Shown here: piece after piece, positions 1 to 5,998 of the stretch
Layout of the letters: each line of letters starts with the position of its first letter
Numbering within the stretch: the stretch's first letter is position 1
Origin: Desulfobacterales bacterium
GTDB lineage: Bacteria; Desulfobacterota; Desulfobacteria; Desulfobacterales; C00003060
Length of the DNA: 10,018 nucleotides
Assembly (NCBI GenBank): GCA_030616425.1
Contig: JAUWXJ010000078.1
Location: 1-10,018, forward strand
Direction of reading: 5' to 3'
Translations under genes and position numbers: made by a program
Notes under the pieces: generated by a model
Seen by the model: the letters and a program-made list of their open reading frames with translations, nothing else
What the model was told of the DNA's origin: nothing
The model's database searches: none

Positions 1-70
1 TGGCTACAGAGGCCTTCCAGAGACCCGCCCAGCCAAGAAGCCTTTGATCAAAATGGCGAGAGTCTATGAG

Positions 71-166
71 CCCCGTTAGATGTGTGCTCTCTTAATTGCA
101 TTAGCTTGTGGGAGTCCCAGGACTCTTTTAAATAGCCTCATTTTCATTGTGTACTATCTAACGGGG
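71..166. repeat. 11-bp inverted repeat enclosing a nested hairpin
   Basis: CCCCGTTAGAT at 71-81 is the exact reverse complement of ATCTAACGGGG at 156-166. Between the arms, GAGTC (112-116) and GACTC (121-125) form a small stem around CCAG. The 96-base unit could be a structured RNA, a MITE-like mobile remnant with terminal inverted repeats, or a transcription-end structure for whatever lies upstream. There is no T-run after the outer stem and no obvious target-site duplication at its edges, so none of these readings is favoured. Confidence 0.55.
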
Positions 167-183
167 TGAACCCTTTAAGCCTG

Positions 184-202
184 CACTGAACTTGATTCAG
201 TG
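184..202. repeat. 7-bp perfect hairpin
   Basis: CACTGAA (184-190) and TTCAGTG (196-202) form a perfect 7-bp stem around CTTGA. No T-tract follows, so it is not a typical intrinsic terminator. It could be an operator dyad or part of the structured element just upstream. Confidence 0.35.
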
Positions 203-438
203 ATGGTTGGCCCGGCTATGAAGATCCATCTCACCCAATCCTCCCTTACCTCCTACCATTACCTCGGCTTCCAAAATTACTCTCTTTACCGGAAAAGATC
301 AATCCCGGATCAAAAATAGAAAAAAAGGTTGACATCTTCCTGATTTTTGTATTAAACGTTCTGCAGGTTCAAAAAGCAATTTCTTATCATCTGATGAAGC
401 TACCTAACGATTTTCCGGGGCATTTCATGGGAATGTTT

Positions 439-461
439 GCGCACATTAAAGCATTAGTGCG
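439..461. promoter_or_regulatory. Dyad GCGCAC...GTGCGT next to the -24 box, possible activator or IHF-region site
   Basis: CGCAC at 440-444 and GTGCG at 457-461 form an inverted repeat whose right arm ends two bases before the -24 GG motif. It has the general form of a regulator half-site pair, but sigma-54 activators normally bind farther upstream. It may instead be a repressor site or chance. Confidence 0.25.
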
Positions 462-462
462 T

Positions 463-478
463 TGGTATGCCTTTTGCT
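463..478 (+). promoter_or_regulatory. Sigma-54 (RpoN) -24/-12 promoter for dctQMP
   Basis: The sequence TGGTATGCCTTTTGCT matches the RpoN consensus TGGCACG-N4-TTGCW: TGG, the A and the G of the -24 box, and all of TTGCT in the -12 box. Exactly ten bases separate GG from GC. It would place the transcript start near 489, about 105 bases before the chosen dctQ start, on the correct strand. Sigma-54 promoters need an AAA+ enhancer-binding activator; no activator gene is in the window. Transport genes for dicarboxylates are a known RpoN target class (rhizobial dctA). Confidence 0.6.
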
Positions 479-593
479 GTACCATGTTCTTATGGGAGAC
501 ATTGGTCTGTTCGACGGGCGGAATAAGCACAAATGATTGGAGCTGGCCAAGGACAGCTTGAGGGAGAGACCGTTAATCGAGGAAAGGGGCACA

Positions 594-1115
594 ATGCTTG
601 AACGGTTTGAACAGGTCTTCGTGCGGGCGAATCAGATGCTTATCGGCGTCATGATGGGAGTGATGTTTGTTTTGGTCTTCACAAATGTCGTCACCCGCTA
701 TTGCTTTGGGTTCTCCTTTGCGACGACCGAAGAGATCTCTACCTTCCTGATGATCTGGATCACCTATCTTGGTGCCGGGCTGGCGCTGCGAGAAGGCCGG
801 CACGCGGCCATCGACCTGTTCCAGGACCTGCTTCCGGAAAACGCCCGCCGTGCCGTCCGGGCCTTGCTCGGCGGGGTGATCCTGTTGTTCCTGGCGGCCC
901 TCACCTATTACGGGGTTAAGATAGCCCACTTCGGATGGGCCCAGGAAACGTGGGCCATGCAGATCCCCAGAGGGATTCCGTACCTGGGCGTCCCAATCGG
1001 GGCGGTGGTGTTTGGGATGCATTTGGTCATGATGTTCCGTGAGTGGGTCGAAAGGGACTGGGAGGGGGGCCCAATCAAGGACGAGACTGACATAATCGAG
1101 GGTGTGAGCCCATGA
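594..1115 (+). CDS. dctQ: TRAP transporter small permease subunit (DctQ family)
   Basis: This is the small inner-membrane subunit of a TRAP transporter, which pairs with DctM and helps dock the periplasmic binding protein. The product is 173 residues, usual for DctQ, with four hydrophobic segments near residues 15-37, 49-66, 91-112 and 128-148. Family-like positions are visible: NVVTRY (31-36), EE then W55, and LREGRH (65-70) at the end of helix 2. The ATG at 594 was chosen because a purine-rich GAGGAAAGGGG (579-589) precedes it; an in-frame TTG at 537 would add 19 polar residues (MELAKDSLRE...) without a good ribosome-binding site. The stop codon overlaps the dctM start as ATGA, implying translational coupling. 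Family assignment is firm; the substrate is unknown. Confidence 0.88.
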   Translation: MLERFEQVFVRANQMLIGVMMGVMFVLVFTNVVTRYCFGFSFATTEEISTFLMIWITYLGAGLALREGRHAAIDLFQDLLPENARRAVRALLGGVILLFLAALTYYGVKIAHFGWAQETWAMQIPRGIPYLGVPIGAVVFGMHLVMMFREWVERDWEGGPIKDETDIIEGVSP

Positions 1116-2401
1116 CTGTCATACTCTTCATGGTTTTTGCTATCGGTCTGATTGTGGGCTTGCCGGTCTCCATAACCATGGGCCTTTCGGGTATGATGGC
1201 CGTGCTGCTGGACGGCCGGTTCCCTGCCTTGATTGTGCCACAGTATTTGTTCAACGGCATCAGCTCATTCCCCCTTATGGCGATTCCCTTTTTCGTGCTC
1301 GCCGCTGAGATCATGACTGCGAGCGGGCTGACCGCGTCTCTTCTGCGCTTCGCCAACGACCTCGTTGGCCACATCCGAGGGGGGCTAGGTCACGTTAACG
1401 TCCTGGTCAGCATGCTGTTCGCAGGGATCAGCGGCTCCGCCCTGGCGGACGCGGCCGGGCCGAGCGCCATTGTCATGCGCATGATGCGCAAGGCCGGTTA
1501 TGCTCCGGCCTACGCCGGGGCCTTGAGCGCCGCCACGGCAACGATCGGGCCGATCATTCCGCCGAGCATCCTCATGGTCGTTTACGCGATCTCGGACAGC
1601 CGGGTCACCGTCGCCGGCCTTTTCCTGGCCGGGGTTGTTCCCGGGATTCTTCTCGGCCTTGCTCTGATGGTAATGAACCACTGGATCTCCATCAGACGCG
1701 GATATCTGTTTCGCAGTGCCCGGCCGACGCTCCGAGGCCTGGCCAGGAGCTTCTGGAGTGCACTGCCGGCCATTTGCCTCCCCTTTATCATCATCGGGGG
1801 AATCCTGGGCGGCATCTTTACGCCCACCGAGGCCGCGGCCGTGGCGGCCGCCTATGCCTTGTTCCTGGGATTGTTCGTCACGCGGAGGCTTAAGTGGGCC
1901 AACATCCCCGAGGTTTTCATCAGGAGCGGCGTGGTAACGGCTGCAGTCCTGCTGATTGTTTCGATGGCATCAATCTTTGCATGGCTCTTGACCATCCTGC
2001 AGATCCCGCAGAACATTGCGGCGGCGATCGCCGGCTTTACCACCAGCCCTTCTGTCGTCGTGATCCTGCTGGCCGTGTTCGTCCTTATCTGCGGATTGGT
2101 GATCGATACCCTGCCGGCGCTGATCATCCTCGTGCCGGTGCTCGGGCCGGTGGGCGACCAATTCGGCCTCGATCCCATGTACTTCGCGATAATGTTGGTG
2201 CTCAACCTTACCATAGGCATGGTGACGCCGCCTGTCGGGCCCGTGCTGTTCGTCGTCAGCACGGTCGGGCGCATCCGTTTGGATGTTCTGGCCAAGTCGA
2301 TTATCCCGTTTCTTTTGGCTGAACTGGCGGTATTGGCGATGGTGATCGCCTTTCCGTCTATCAGTACCGTATTGCCGAAATTGTTCGGTATAACCCATTA
2401 A
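1112..2401 (+). CDS. dctM: TRAP transporter large permease subunit (DctM family)
   Basis: This is the large permease of the TRAP system; it carries the substrate and the coupling cations (usually Na+) across the inner membrane. The 429-residue length and roughly a dozen hydrophobic segments fit DctM of the ion-transporter superfamily. Characteristic blocks are present in order: GISGSALADAAG (105-116), IPPSILMVVYA (149-159), FLAGVVPG (171-178), GGIFTPTEAAA (233-243), IDTLPALIILVP (331-342), and NLTIGMVTPPVG (365-376). The start overlaps the dctQ stop by ATGA, with GAGGGTG just upstream as ribosome-binding site. The gene is markedly G+C-rich compared with the second dctM in the window, so the two are not a recent tandem duplication. 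Confidence 0.95.
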   Translation: MTVILFMVFAIGLIVGLPVSITMGLSGMMAVLLDGRFPALIVPQYLFNGISSFPLMAIPFFVLAAEIMTASGLTASLLRFANDLVGHIRGGLGHVNVLVSMLFAGISGSALADAAGPSAIVMRMMRKAGYAPAYAGALSAATATIGPIIPPSILMVVYAISDSRVTVAGLFLAGVVPGILLGLALMVMNHWISIRRGYLFRSARPTLRGLARSFWSALPAICLPFIIIGGILGGIFTPTEAAAVAAAYALFLGLFVTRRLKWANIPEVFIRSGVVTAAVLLIVSMASIFAWLLTILQIPQNIAAAIAGFTTSPSVVVILLAVFVLICGLVIDTLPALIILVPVLGPVGDQFGLDPMYFAIMLVLNLTIGMVTPPVGPVLFVVSTVGRIRLDVLAKSIIPFLLAELAVLAMVIAFPSISTVLPKLFGITH

Positions 2402-2407
2402 CACATT

Positions 2408-2416
2408 AAAGGAGGT
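2408..2416 (+). promoter_or_regulatory. Near-perfect Shine-Dalgarno before dctP
   Basis: AAAGGAGGT complements the 3' end of 16S rRNA over its whole core and sits about eight bases before the ATG at 2424. It also decides against the out-of-frame ATG at 2417. Such a strong site in the 22-base gap fits the need for more binding protein than membrane subunits. Confidence 0.7.
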
Positions 2417-2423
2417 ATGAGCT

Positions 2424-3440
2424 ATGAACAGAACAAGATTGTTTTTGATCCTGGCGATTGTTGCCCTGGTTATGCCCGGAATTGCATGGGCGGGGCCTAA
2501 GGTAATCAAGTATGCCCATTTTCAGCCGGCCAAGCTGGATCAGCCCAAGCAAGCGGCGGCCCTCGCGTTCAAGAACTATGTGGAGGCCAACACCAAGGGC
2601 TCGGTCAAGGTGGAGATCTATCCCGCCAGCCAGCTCGGCAACGCCATCACCGTTCTCGAAGGCCTGAAGATGGGCAGCATCGAAATGGGTGTCGTCCATG
2701 ACGGTCCGATCTCTCCGGTCTTCAAGCCCTTTATGGTCTATGCCATTCCGTATCTCTTCGCCGACCAGGCCATGGCGTGGAACGTGGTGGACGGCCCTTT
2801 CGGCAAGGAGCTCGCGGAAGCCATGCGCAAGAAGACCGGCATGCGCATGTTTGCCTTAGCCGACAACGGCATCCGCCATTTCACCAACAGCAAGCGCATT
2901 ATCACCTCACCGGCGGATATGAAGGGACTCAAGATTCGCGTCATGCCGGGACCGATTTGGAGCAAGCTCGTCTCTTCCCTTGGCGCCAGCCCTTCCCCGG
3001 TACCATGGCCGGAATTGCCCGCTGCCCTGCAGCAGGGTGTGGTTGACGGCCAGGAAAATGGGGTGACCAACATCCTGGCAGCAAGCTTGTATCAAAACCA
3101 GAAATACATATCCCTTGACGGGCATGTTTACAGCTGGCACGCCTATTTGATGAACGACCGTTTTTACAATAGTCTGACCCAGTCGGAGCAAAAAGTCATT
3201 AAAAGGGGTGTAGAAATTGCAAAGATTATTCACCGCGGTATGACTTCAGCCCAGGACACGAATGCCCCGGCCATCCTCAGCGGTGTCGGCATGAAGGTCA
3301 CACCCCTGTCACCTGAACAGGTAGCGGCTTTCCGCAAACAAGCCCAGCCTGCTGTTGTTGAATGGGTCAAAGAGCAGATCGGCAAGGAGTGGGTCGAAAA
3401 GATTTTCGCTGCTATCGAAGAGTATAAAAAGACTCACTGA
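2424..3440 (+). CDS. dctP: TRAP transporter periplasmic solute-binding protein (DctP family)
   Basis: This is the secreted receptor that captures the substrate and delivers it to DctQM. The 338-residue product begins with a Sec signal peptide: basic MNRTR, a hydrophobic core at 6-20, and a likely cut after AWA (residue 23). The mature protein starts GPKVIKYAHF, typical of DctP. The DctP block follows: NGIRHFTN (148-155), DMKGLKIRVM (165-174) and LQQGVVDGQENG (202-213). R172 corresponds to the arginine that salt-bridges the ligand carboxylate in this family, and R151 to the second ligand-contacting arginine, as in SiaP. This points to an organic acid, but its identity cannot be read from sequence. 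It is last in a Q-M-P operon, whereas P-first order is also common and is seen in the second system here. Confidence 0.94.
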   Translation: MNRTRLFLILAIVALVMPGIAWAGPKVIKYAHFQPAKLDQPKQAAALAFKNYVEANTKGSVKVEIYPASQLGNAITVLEGLKMGSIEMGVVHDGPISPVFKPFMVYAIPYLFADQAMAWNVVDGPFGKELAEAMRKKTGMRMFALADNGIRHFTNSKRIITSPADMKGLKIRVMPGPIWSKLVSSLGASPSPVPWPELPAALQQGVVDGQENGVTNILAASLYQNQKYISLDGHVYSWHAYLMNDRFYNSLTQSEQKVIKRGVEIAKIIHRGMTSAQDTNAPAILSGVGMKVTPLSPEQVAAFRKQAQPAVVEWVKEQIGKEWVEKIFAAIEEYKKTH

Positions 3441-3521
3441 GCCGGCTTTAGGGGATAGCGAGGCTTTGGCAAGTGCACCCGATGTCGACTGGTCGTGCTG
3501 GTTCTTGGCTATAAAGCAATA

Positions 3522-3655
3522 TTGGCTTGGACGGCACGGTGGTCCAGCCCTACGACCGTCCGCCTGGCCCGAATACGTCTCAGACGGGCGATGGCTTGGC
3601 GGGCGCGGTGGCCCAGCCATACGTAGGGACGGCCACCGTGCCGTCCGAAAGCCAT
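3522..3655. repeat. GGACGG repeat cluster: direct and inverted copies, possible terminator structure
   Basis: Three related copies lie together. TGGCTTGG...CCAGCC..ACG at 3522-3554 recurs directly at 3591-3623 with about six mismatches. The segment 3622-3655 is an inverted copy of the first: 3529-3554 (GGACGGCACGGTGG...CCCTACG) pairs with 3622-3646 (CGTAGGG...GTGCCGTCC), and the pairing continues into GGCTT/AAGCC with a small bulge. The first arm starts 88 bases past the dctP stop, so the foldback could end or stabilise the dctQMP transcript; no T-tract follows. It resembles the short palindromic intergenic repeats (REP-like) seen in many environmental bacteria. Confidence 0.65.
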
Positions 3656-3821
3656 CCGAAAGCGTGCCAGGAAGGCGTAGCTTTGCTATTGGTGTGTAGC
3701 TAACAAATGTGTTGACAGACATCGCTGAATATGATTCATTGCGAAAAAAAGGGAGGATTTCACCAGGCACAAAGAAGATATATGAATTAAAAATGGCATT
3801 AAATGAATTATGTTATCATGT
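3656..3821. other. Spacer without recognised gene
   Basis: This A+T-rich spacer contains a TTGACA (3712-3717) with no properly spaced -10, and a GGGAGG (3750-3755) with no start codon behind it. Nothing coding is supported. Confidence 0.4.
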
Positions 3822-3911
3822 TAAAGTGACTAAAGTGCCTAAAGTGAGCTAAAGTGCCTAAAGTTATGAGTGCTTAAGGTGAACTCAATAAAGTTAACAA
3901 ACTCAACAAAC
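3822..3911. repeat. 9-nt tandem repeats (TAAAGTGCC and NNAACAAAC types)
   Basis: Units beginning TAAAGT start at 3822, 3831, 3840, 3850 and 3859, i.e. spaced 9, 9, 10 and 9 bases, with consensus TAAAGTGCC. Slightly further on, TTAACAAAC (3894-3902) and TCAACAAAC (3903-3911) are again adjacent 9-base units. The common 9-base phase suggests the same expansion process made both runs. No gene spans them convincingly. Confidence 0.7.
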
Positions 3912-3940
3912 AACCAGGCATTTTGTTTGAACTTAGCCGC

Positions 3941-4082
3941 CTTCCGAGTTCCGGTTTCCGATTTCCGAAGTCCGGAATGCGGACACCGGAATTCCGGAGA
4001 ATCGGAAAGCGGCGGGACTTTTTTTGACAGGATTACTTCCGAGTTCCGGTTTCCGAATTCCGGAATTCCGGAGAATCGGAAA
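3941..4082. repeat. Two direct copies of a TTCCGG palindromic repeat
   Basis: Copy A (3941-4008) and copy B (4036-4082) share an identical 21-base start (CTTCCGAGTTCCGG...) and an identical 23-base end (CCGGAATTCCGG...ATCGGAAA). Copy A carries about 21 extra bases between the shared parts. CCGGAATTCCGG inside both is a perfect 12-base palindrome. An inverted partial copy follows at 4111-4133. Confidence 0.8.
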
Positions 4083-4170
4083 CAAGATTAACAAGATTTT
4101 CTTATTTTCTCTCCGGATTCCGGAACTCGGAAGTTATATCCTGAACATCCTGCCTATCCTGTCTAAAAAA
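4014..4170. mobile_element. MITE-like imperfect palindrome with TTTTTTGACAGGAT ends
   Basis: The left end (TTTTTTTGACAGGAT, then CTTCCGAGTTCCGG) is mirrored at the right by 4111-4170 read on the other strand (TTTTTTAGACAGGAT..., then CTTCCGAGTTCCGG). The arms differ mainly because the right one has two additional 9-base units (ATCCTGAAC, ATCCTGCCT, ATCCTGTCT at 4138-4164). Between the arms AACAAGATT is also duplicated at 4081-4098. The unit has no coding capacity. It could be a non-autonomous mobile element, possibly moved by a RAYT-type transposase such as the one whose remnant lies at 4459-4635, but that link is inference. Confidence 0.45.
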
Positions 4171-4424
4171 TGGGATTTCCTATACTATGAACTTAGTGAC
4201 TTTGTGGCTGAACTACTACAAAAAAAGTAATTATCTATTTCCCGATGTCTTGCCTTCAACAGATCAAGCCTGTCCTTTGGACTTGGATTTTTTCTGTCCC
4301 GGGGGGTTGCGCAGAAATTGACTTGGGAAGTGATCATCTAGGCAGAAAGGGGGTGATATTAAGCTTTGAGGAAAGGGCACACTGGAAATGTTCGAGAGTA
4401 GAGCCATTTTAGTTAAAATAGACG
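4171..4424. other. Spacer without recognised gene
   Basis: The only structure seen is a 9-base-phased stretch near 4189-4206 (CTTAGTGAC, TTTGTGGCT) and an A+T palindrome ATTTTAGTTAAAAT at 4406-4419. No gene or promoter can be supported. Confidence 0.4.
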
Positions 4425-4450
4425 TGAAATTGGGGACGTCCTTAAATTAT
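4425..4450. repeat. GGACGTCC palindromic motif beside the transposase remnant
   Basis: GGGGACGTCC at 4432-4441, with the 8-base palindrome GGACGTCC at 4434-4441, is followed by TTAAATTATT. It lies 9 bases beyond the 3' end of the RAYT remnant. Short palindromes beside RAYT genes are the normal substrates (REP/BIME) of those transposases, so this may be the element's 3' boundary. Confidence 0.4.
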
Positions 4451-4458
4451 TCAATAAA

Positions 4459-4635
4459 CTACTTGATCAGTCGATAATTATTATCCGTGGCAATGACATC
4501 CCCTCTCTGAACTGCATAACTTACCGCGGAAGGACTCATACCAAGTACCCTTGCCAATTCTGTCAAGCTTATCCCTAACTCCCGCACCTTTTTATTCTTT
4601 ATGAGAGTGGTTAGATCCTTAAGACCTTGAACACT
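4459..4635 (-). pseudogene. C-terminal remnant of a REP-associated (Y1/RAYT-like) transposase
   Basis: Reading the minus strand, 58 codons are open between a TGA at 4636-4638 and a TAG at 4459-4461. The translation includes VRELGISLTELARVLGMSPS followed by AVSYAVQRGD, a clear helix-turn-helix with the SPSAVSYAVQRG recognition helix. This is the pattern I recognise at the C-terminus of IS200-like Y1 transposases of the RAYT type, where the helix-turn-helix follows the HUH nuclease domain. No HUH/Tyr catalytic part, start codon or ribosome-binding site precedes it; the next gene occupies the DNA upstream, so this is a decayed tail. An alternative is the end of a DnaA-like or other helix-turn-helix protein. 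Confidence 0.55.
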
Positions 4636-4672
4636 TCAAGTCTCTTTCAATCCAAAATCGTGGAGGCCACCT

Positions 4673-5590
4673 TCATCTACTCAAATCTTCGATAATAATC
4701 TTAGCAGCCTGAAAGGTCATTTTTTTCAGGGCTTCATGTGTTGTGCCTGCGATGTGAGGAGAGACGACAATGTTTTCCAAACTCAGAAGTTCGGTATCGT
4801 CAGGAGGCTCAATTTCAAAAACATCCAACCCTGCTCCTCCTATTTCTCCTTTTTTCAAGGCCTTCACAAGGGCCTTTTGATCAACCACTTGACCTCTTGA
4901 GGTATTGACAAGAATAGCAGTCTTTTTCATCATGTTTAGCTGTGGTTTCCCAAAAAAGTGATGGGTTGTATCCATGAGGCGGACGTGGATTGTGATGAAA
5001 TCCGCCTTTGGCAACAAATCCTCCAGAGAATCGACTTTCTCAACGCCATATTTGGCCATTTCTCTTTTGTCAAGAAAAGGATCAAAACCGAGAAGACGCA
5101 TCTCAAACCCTGAGCCTCTTTTGGCAACTTTTTTCCCGACATTACCGAGTCCGATAATACCCAGCGTCTTGTCAGCGAGTTCGGTCCCCACGAATTGATC
5201 ACGGTCCCATCCGGCTTGAGAGCGAACATATTTATCGGTCAGGACGATTTTTCTCCCCACCGACAGCATCAAAGCAAACACCATCTCCGCCACTGAAATG
5301 GTATTGCCTTCAGGCGTGTTTCTGACAGTGATTCCCTTGCTTTCTGCATATTTCAGATCTATTTTCTCCAAGCCGATTCCCGCTCGTGCAATGACCTTGA
5401 GTTTGACGGCCTGATCTATGACGTCTTTTGAAACGCGCGTATATGTCCAAATCATCAGGCCATCGTATTGGGGAATGATATTCTTTAACTCCCCTTCTGA
5501 AGTATGTTCTCTAGTATCCACCGTAAAATGAGTCTTTAAAAGGTCGATCCCCTCTTGATCCAGAGCTTCTGCCACCAAAACTCTTTTCAT
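4673..5590 (-). CDS. D-2-hydroxyacid dehydrogenase, 3-phosphoglycerate dehydrogenase-like, no ACT domain
   Basis: This NAD-dependent dehydrogenase of the SerA/D-2-hydroxyacid family would interconvert a 2-hydroxy acid and its 2-oxo acid in the cytoplasm. The 305-residue product has a split substrate domain (about 1-95 and 280-305) around a Rossmann domain. Visible motifs are GIGLEKIDL (71-79), NTPEGNTISVAEM (91-103), GLGNVG (147-152), Asp170 ending beta-2 (favouring NAD over NADP), Arg232 in NTSRG, Glu261 in DVFEIEP and His279 in SPHIAGTTHEA, the last three being the catalytic set. It lacks the C-terminal regulatory domain of long SerA. The ATG at 5590 was chosen because AAAGGAG lies just upstream; a longer frame to 5686 has no such site. 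True phosphoglycerate activity is not proven; glycerate, lactate-type or other 2-hydroxy acids are possible substrates. Confidence 0.88.
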   Translation of the reverse strand: MKRVLVAEALDQEGIDLLKTHFTVDTREHTSEGELKNIIPQYDGLMIWTYTRVSKDVIDQAVKLKVIARAGIGLEKIDLKYAESKGITVRNTPEGNTISVAEMVFALMLSVGRKIVLTDKYVRSQAGWDRDQFVGTELADKTLGIIGLGNVGKKVAKRGSGFEMRLLGFDPFLDKREMAKYGVEKVDSLEDLLPKADFITIHVRLMDTTHHFFGKPQLNMMKKTAILVNTSRGQVVDQKALVKALKKGEIGGAGLDVFEIEPPDDTELLSLENIVVSPHIAGTTHEALKKMTFQAAKIIIEDLSR

Positions 5591-5721
5591 AACTTGACTC
5601 CTTTGTTGTCTGCAAGCGCCACCCGAAAGGCTTCTCCTAAACCCAAAGTGGACAAAACCGGCCAGTACCTTCAGGACAAATAGCAAAGCTACCTACAGCC
5701 CCTTTGCGCCAAAAGGACTAC

Positions 5722-5777
5722 CGAAGCTTCGCCTGAAACCGACGAGGTGTTAACCACATAAATTAAGCGAAGCTTCG
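5722..5777. repeat. Paired CGAAGCTTCG palindromes
   Basis: The 10-base perfect palindrome CGAAGCTTCG occurs at 5722-5731 and again at 5768-5777. Extended by one base (CGAAGCTTCGC and GCGAAGCTTCG), the two also form an 11-bp inverted repeat. They may be paired regulator sites upstream of the dehydrogenase or the ends of a short inserted element. Confidence 0.5.
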
Positions 5778-5897
5778 AATTGCAAAATAGAAAATGCAAA
5801 GTGCAAAAGTCAAAATTGGTTTTCCTTACGGGTTTGTTAACGCAACCTCCCACCTTTCATTTTGTATTTTTCAATTTACATTCTGCAATTTGCATTG
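5778..5897. repeat. GCAAA/ATTTGC imperfect inverted repeat
   Basis: The left part (5778-5808) repeats TGCAAA in AATTGCAAAATAG and ATGCAAAGTGCAAAA. The right part (5860-5897) holds the complementary TTTTGTATTTTTC and CTGCAATTTGCATTG. Together they can fold over a loop of about 50 bases. Its location 3' of the minus-strand gene ending at 5999 would allow a transcript-end role. Confidence 0.45.
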
Positions 5898-5998
5898 GAC
5901 GTCTGAAAAACTTGACTTGTTTGTTAAGAAGTTGCCTTATGAAGACGTCTAGTGCCGCCGATGATAAGGGCCGCAATGGAATCCAGCTCCATATCAAT

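Larger units (their letters stand above)
1..593. other. Leader region upstream of the first TRAP operon, no clear gene
   Basis: No convincing complete gene lies here. Two frames are open from the left edge. The one read from position 2 ends at a TAG at 77-79 and would leave a 25-residue basic tail (GYRGLPETRPAKK...), so the end of an upstream gene is possible but unproven. The stretch holds an 11-bp inverted repeat (71-81 with 156-166), a hairpin at 184-202, a TTGACA at 329-334 with a poor -10 (TTAAAC, 352-357), and a sigma-54-type promoter at 463-478. These short sites are listed separately. Confidence 0.6.
5591..5998. other. Repeat-rich spacer between two minus-strand genes
   Basis: No convincing gene lies in these 408 bases. 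The stretch contains the CGAAGCTTCG pair and the GCAAA-type inverted repeat listed separately, a GACGTCT/AGACGTC pair (5898-5904 and 5943-5949), and on the minus strand a possible weak promoter TTGACT-N18-TATTTT (5813 to 5784), about 190 bases before the dehydrogenase start. A 22-codon minus frame (ATG at 5992, stop at 5924) lacks a ribosome-binding site. The dehydrogenase may thus have its own promoter rather than depend on the TRAP operon. Confidence 0.45.

Noticed and set aside
2..79. Possible C-terminal tail of an upstream gene ending at TAG 77-79
   Set aside because: Only 25 codons are visible, a second frame is equally open, and no family can be recognised.
429..442. Alternative GG-N10-GC sigma-54 candidate
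   Set aside because: The -12 box lacks TT before GC (it reads GCGC); the element at 463-478 fits far better.
3309..3770. Long minus-strand reading frame (153 codons) and overlapping plus-strand frame 3355-3699
   Set aside because: Both run across the dctP end and the GGACGG repeat cluster, have low-complexity Pro/Arg/Gly composition and no ribosome-binding site.
3822..4165. Possible CRISPR array
   Set aside because: The repeats are 9-base units without spacers or are palindromic blocks; there is no regular repeat-spacer pattern and no cas gene.
3870..4230. Two overlapping plus-strand frames of about 70 codons
   Set aside because: They are translations of the TTCCGG and 9-nt repeats and show no protein-like pattern.
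4626..4640. CTTGA/TCAAG hairpin as terminator of the dehydrogenase gene
   Set aside because: The stem is only five base pairs, has no T-tract, and lies within the transposase remnant.
5924..5992. 22-codon minus-strand frame (MELDSIAALIIGG...)
   Set aside because: The translation looks orderly, but no Shine-Dalgarno precedes the ATG and nothing identifies it; too short to call.
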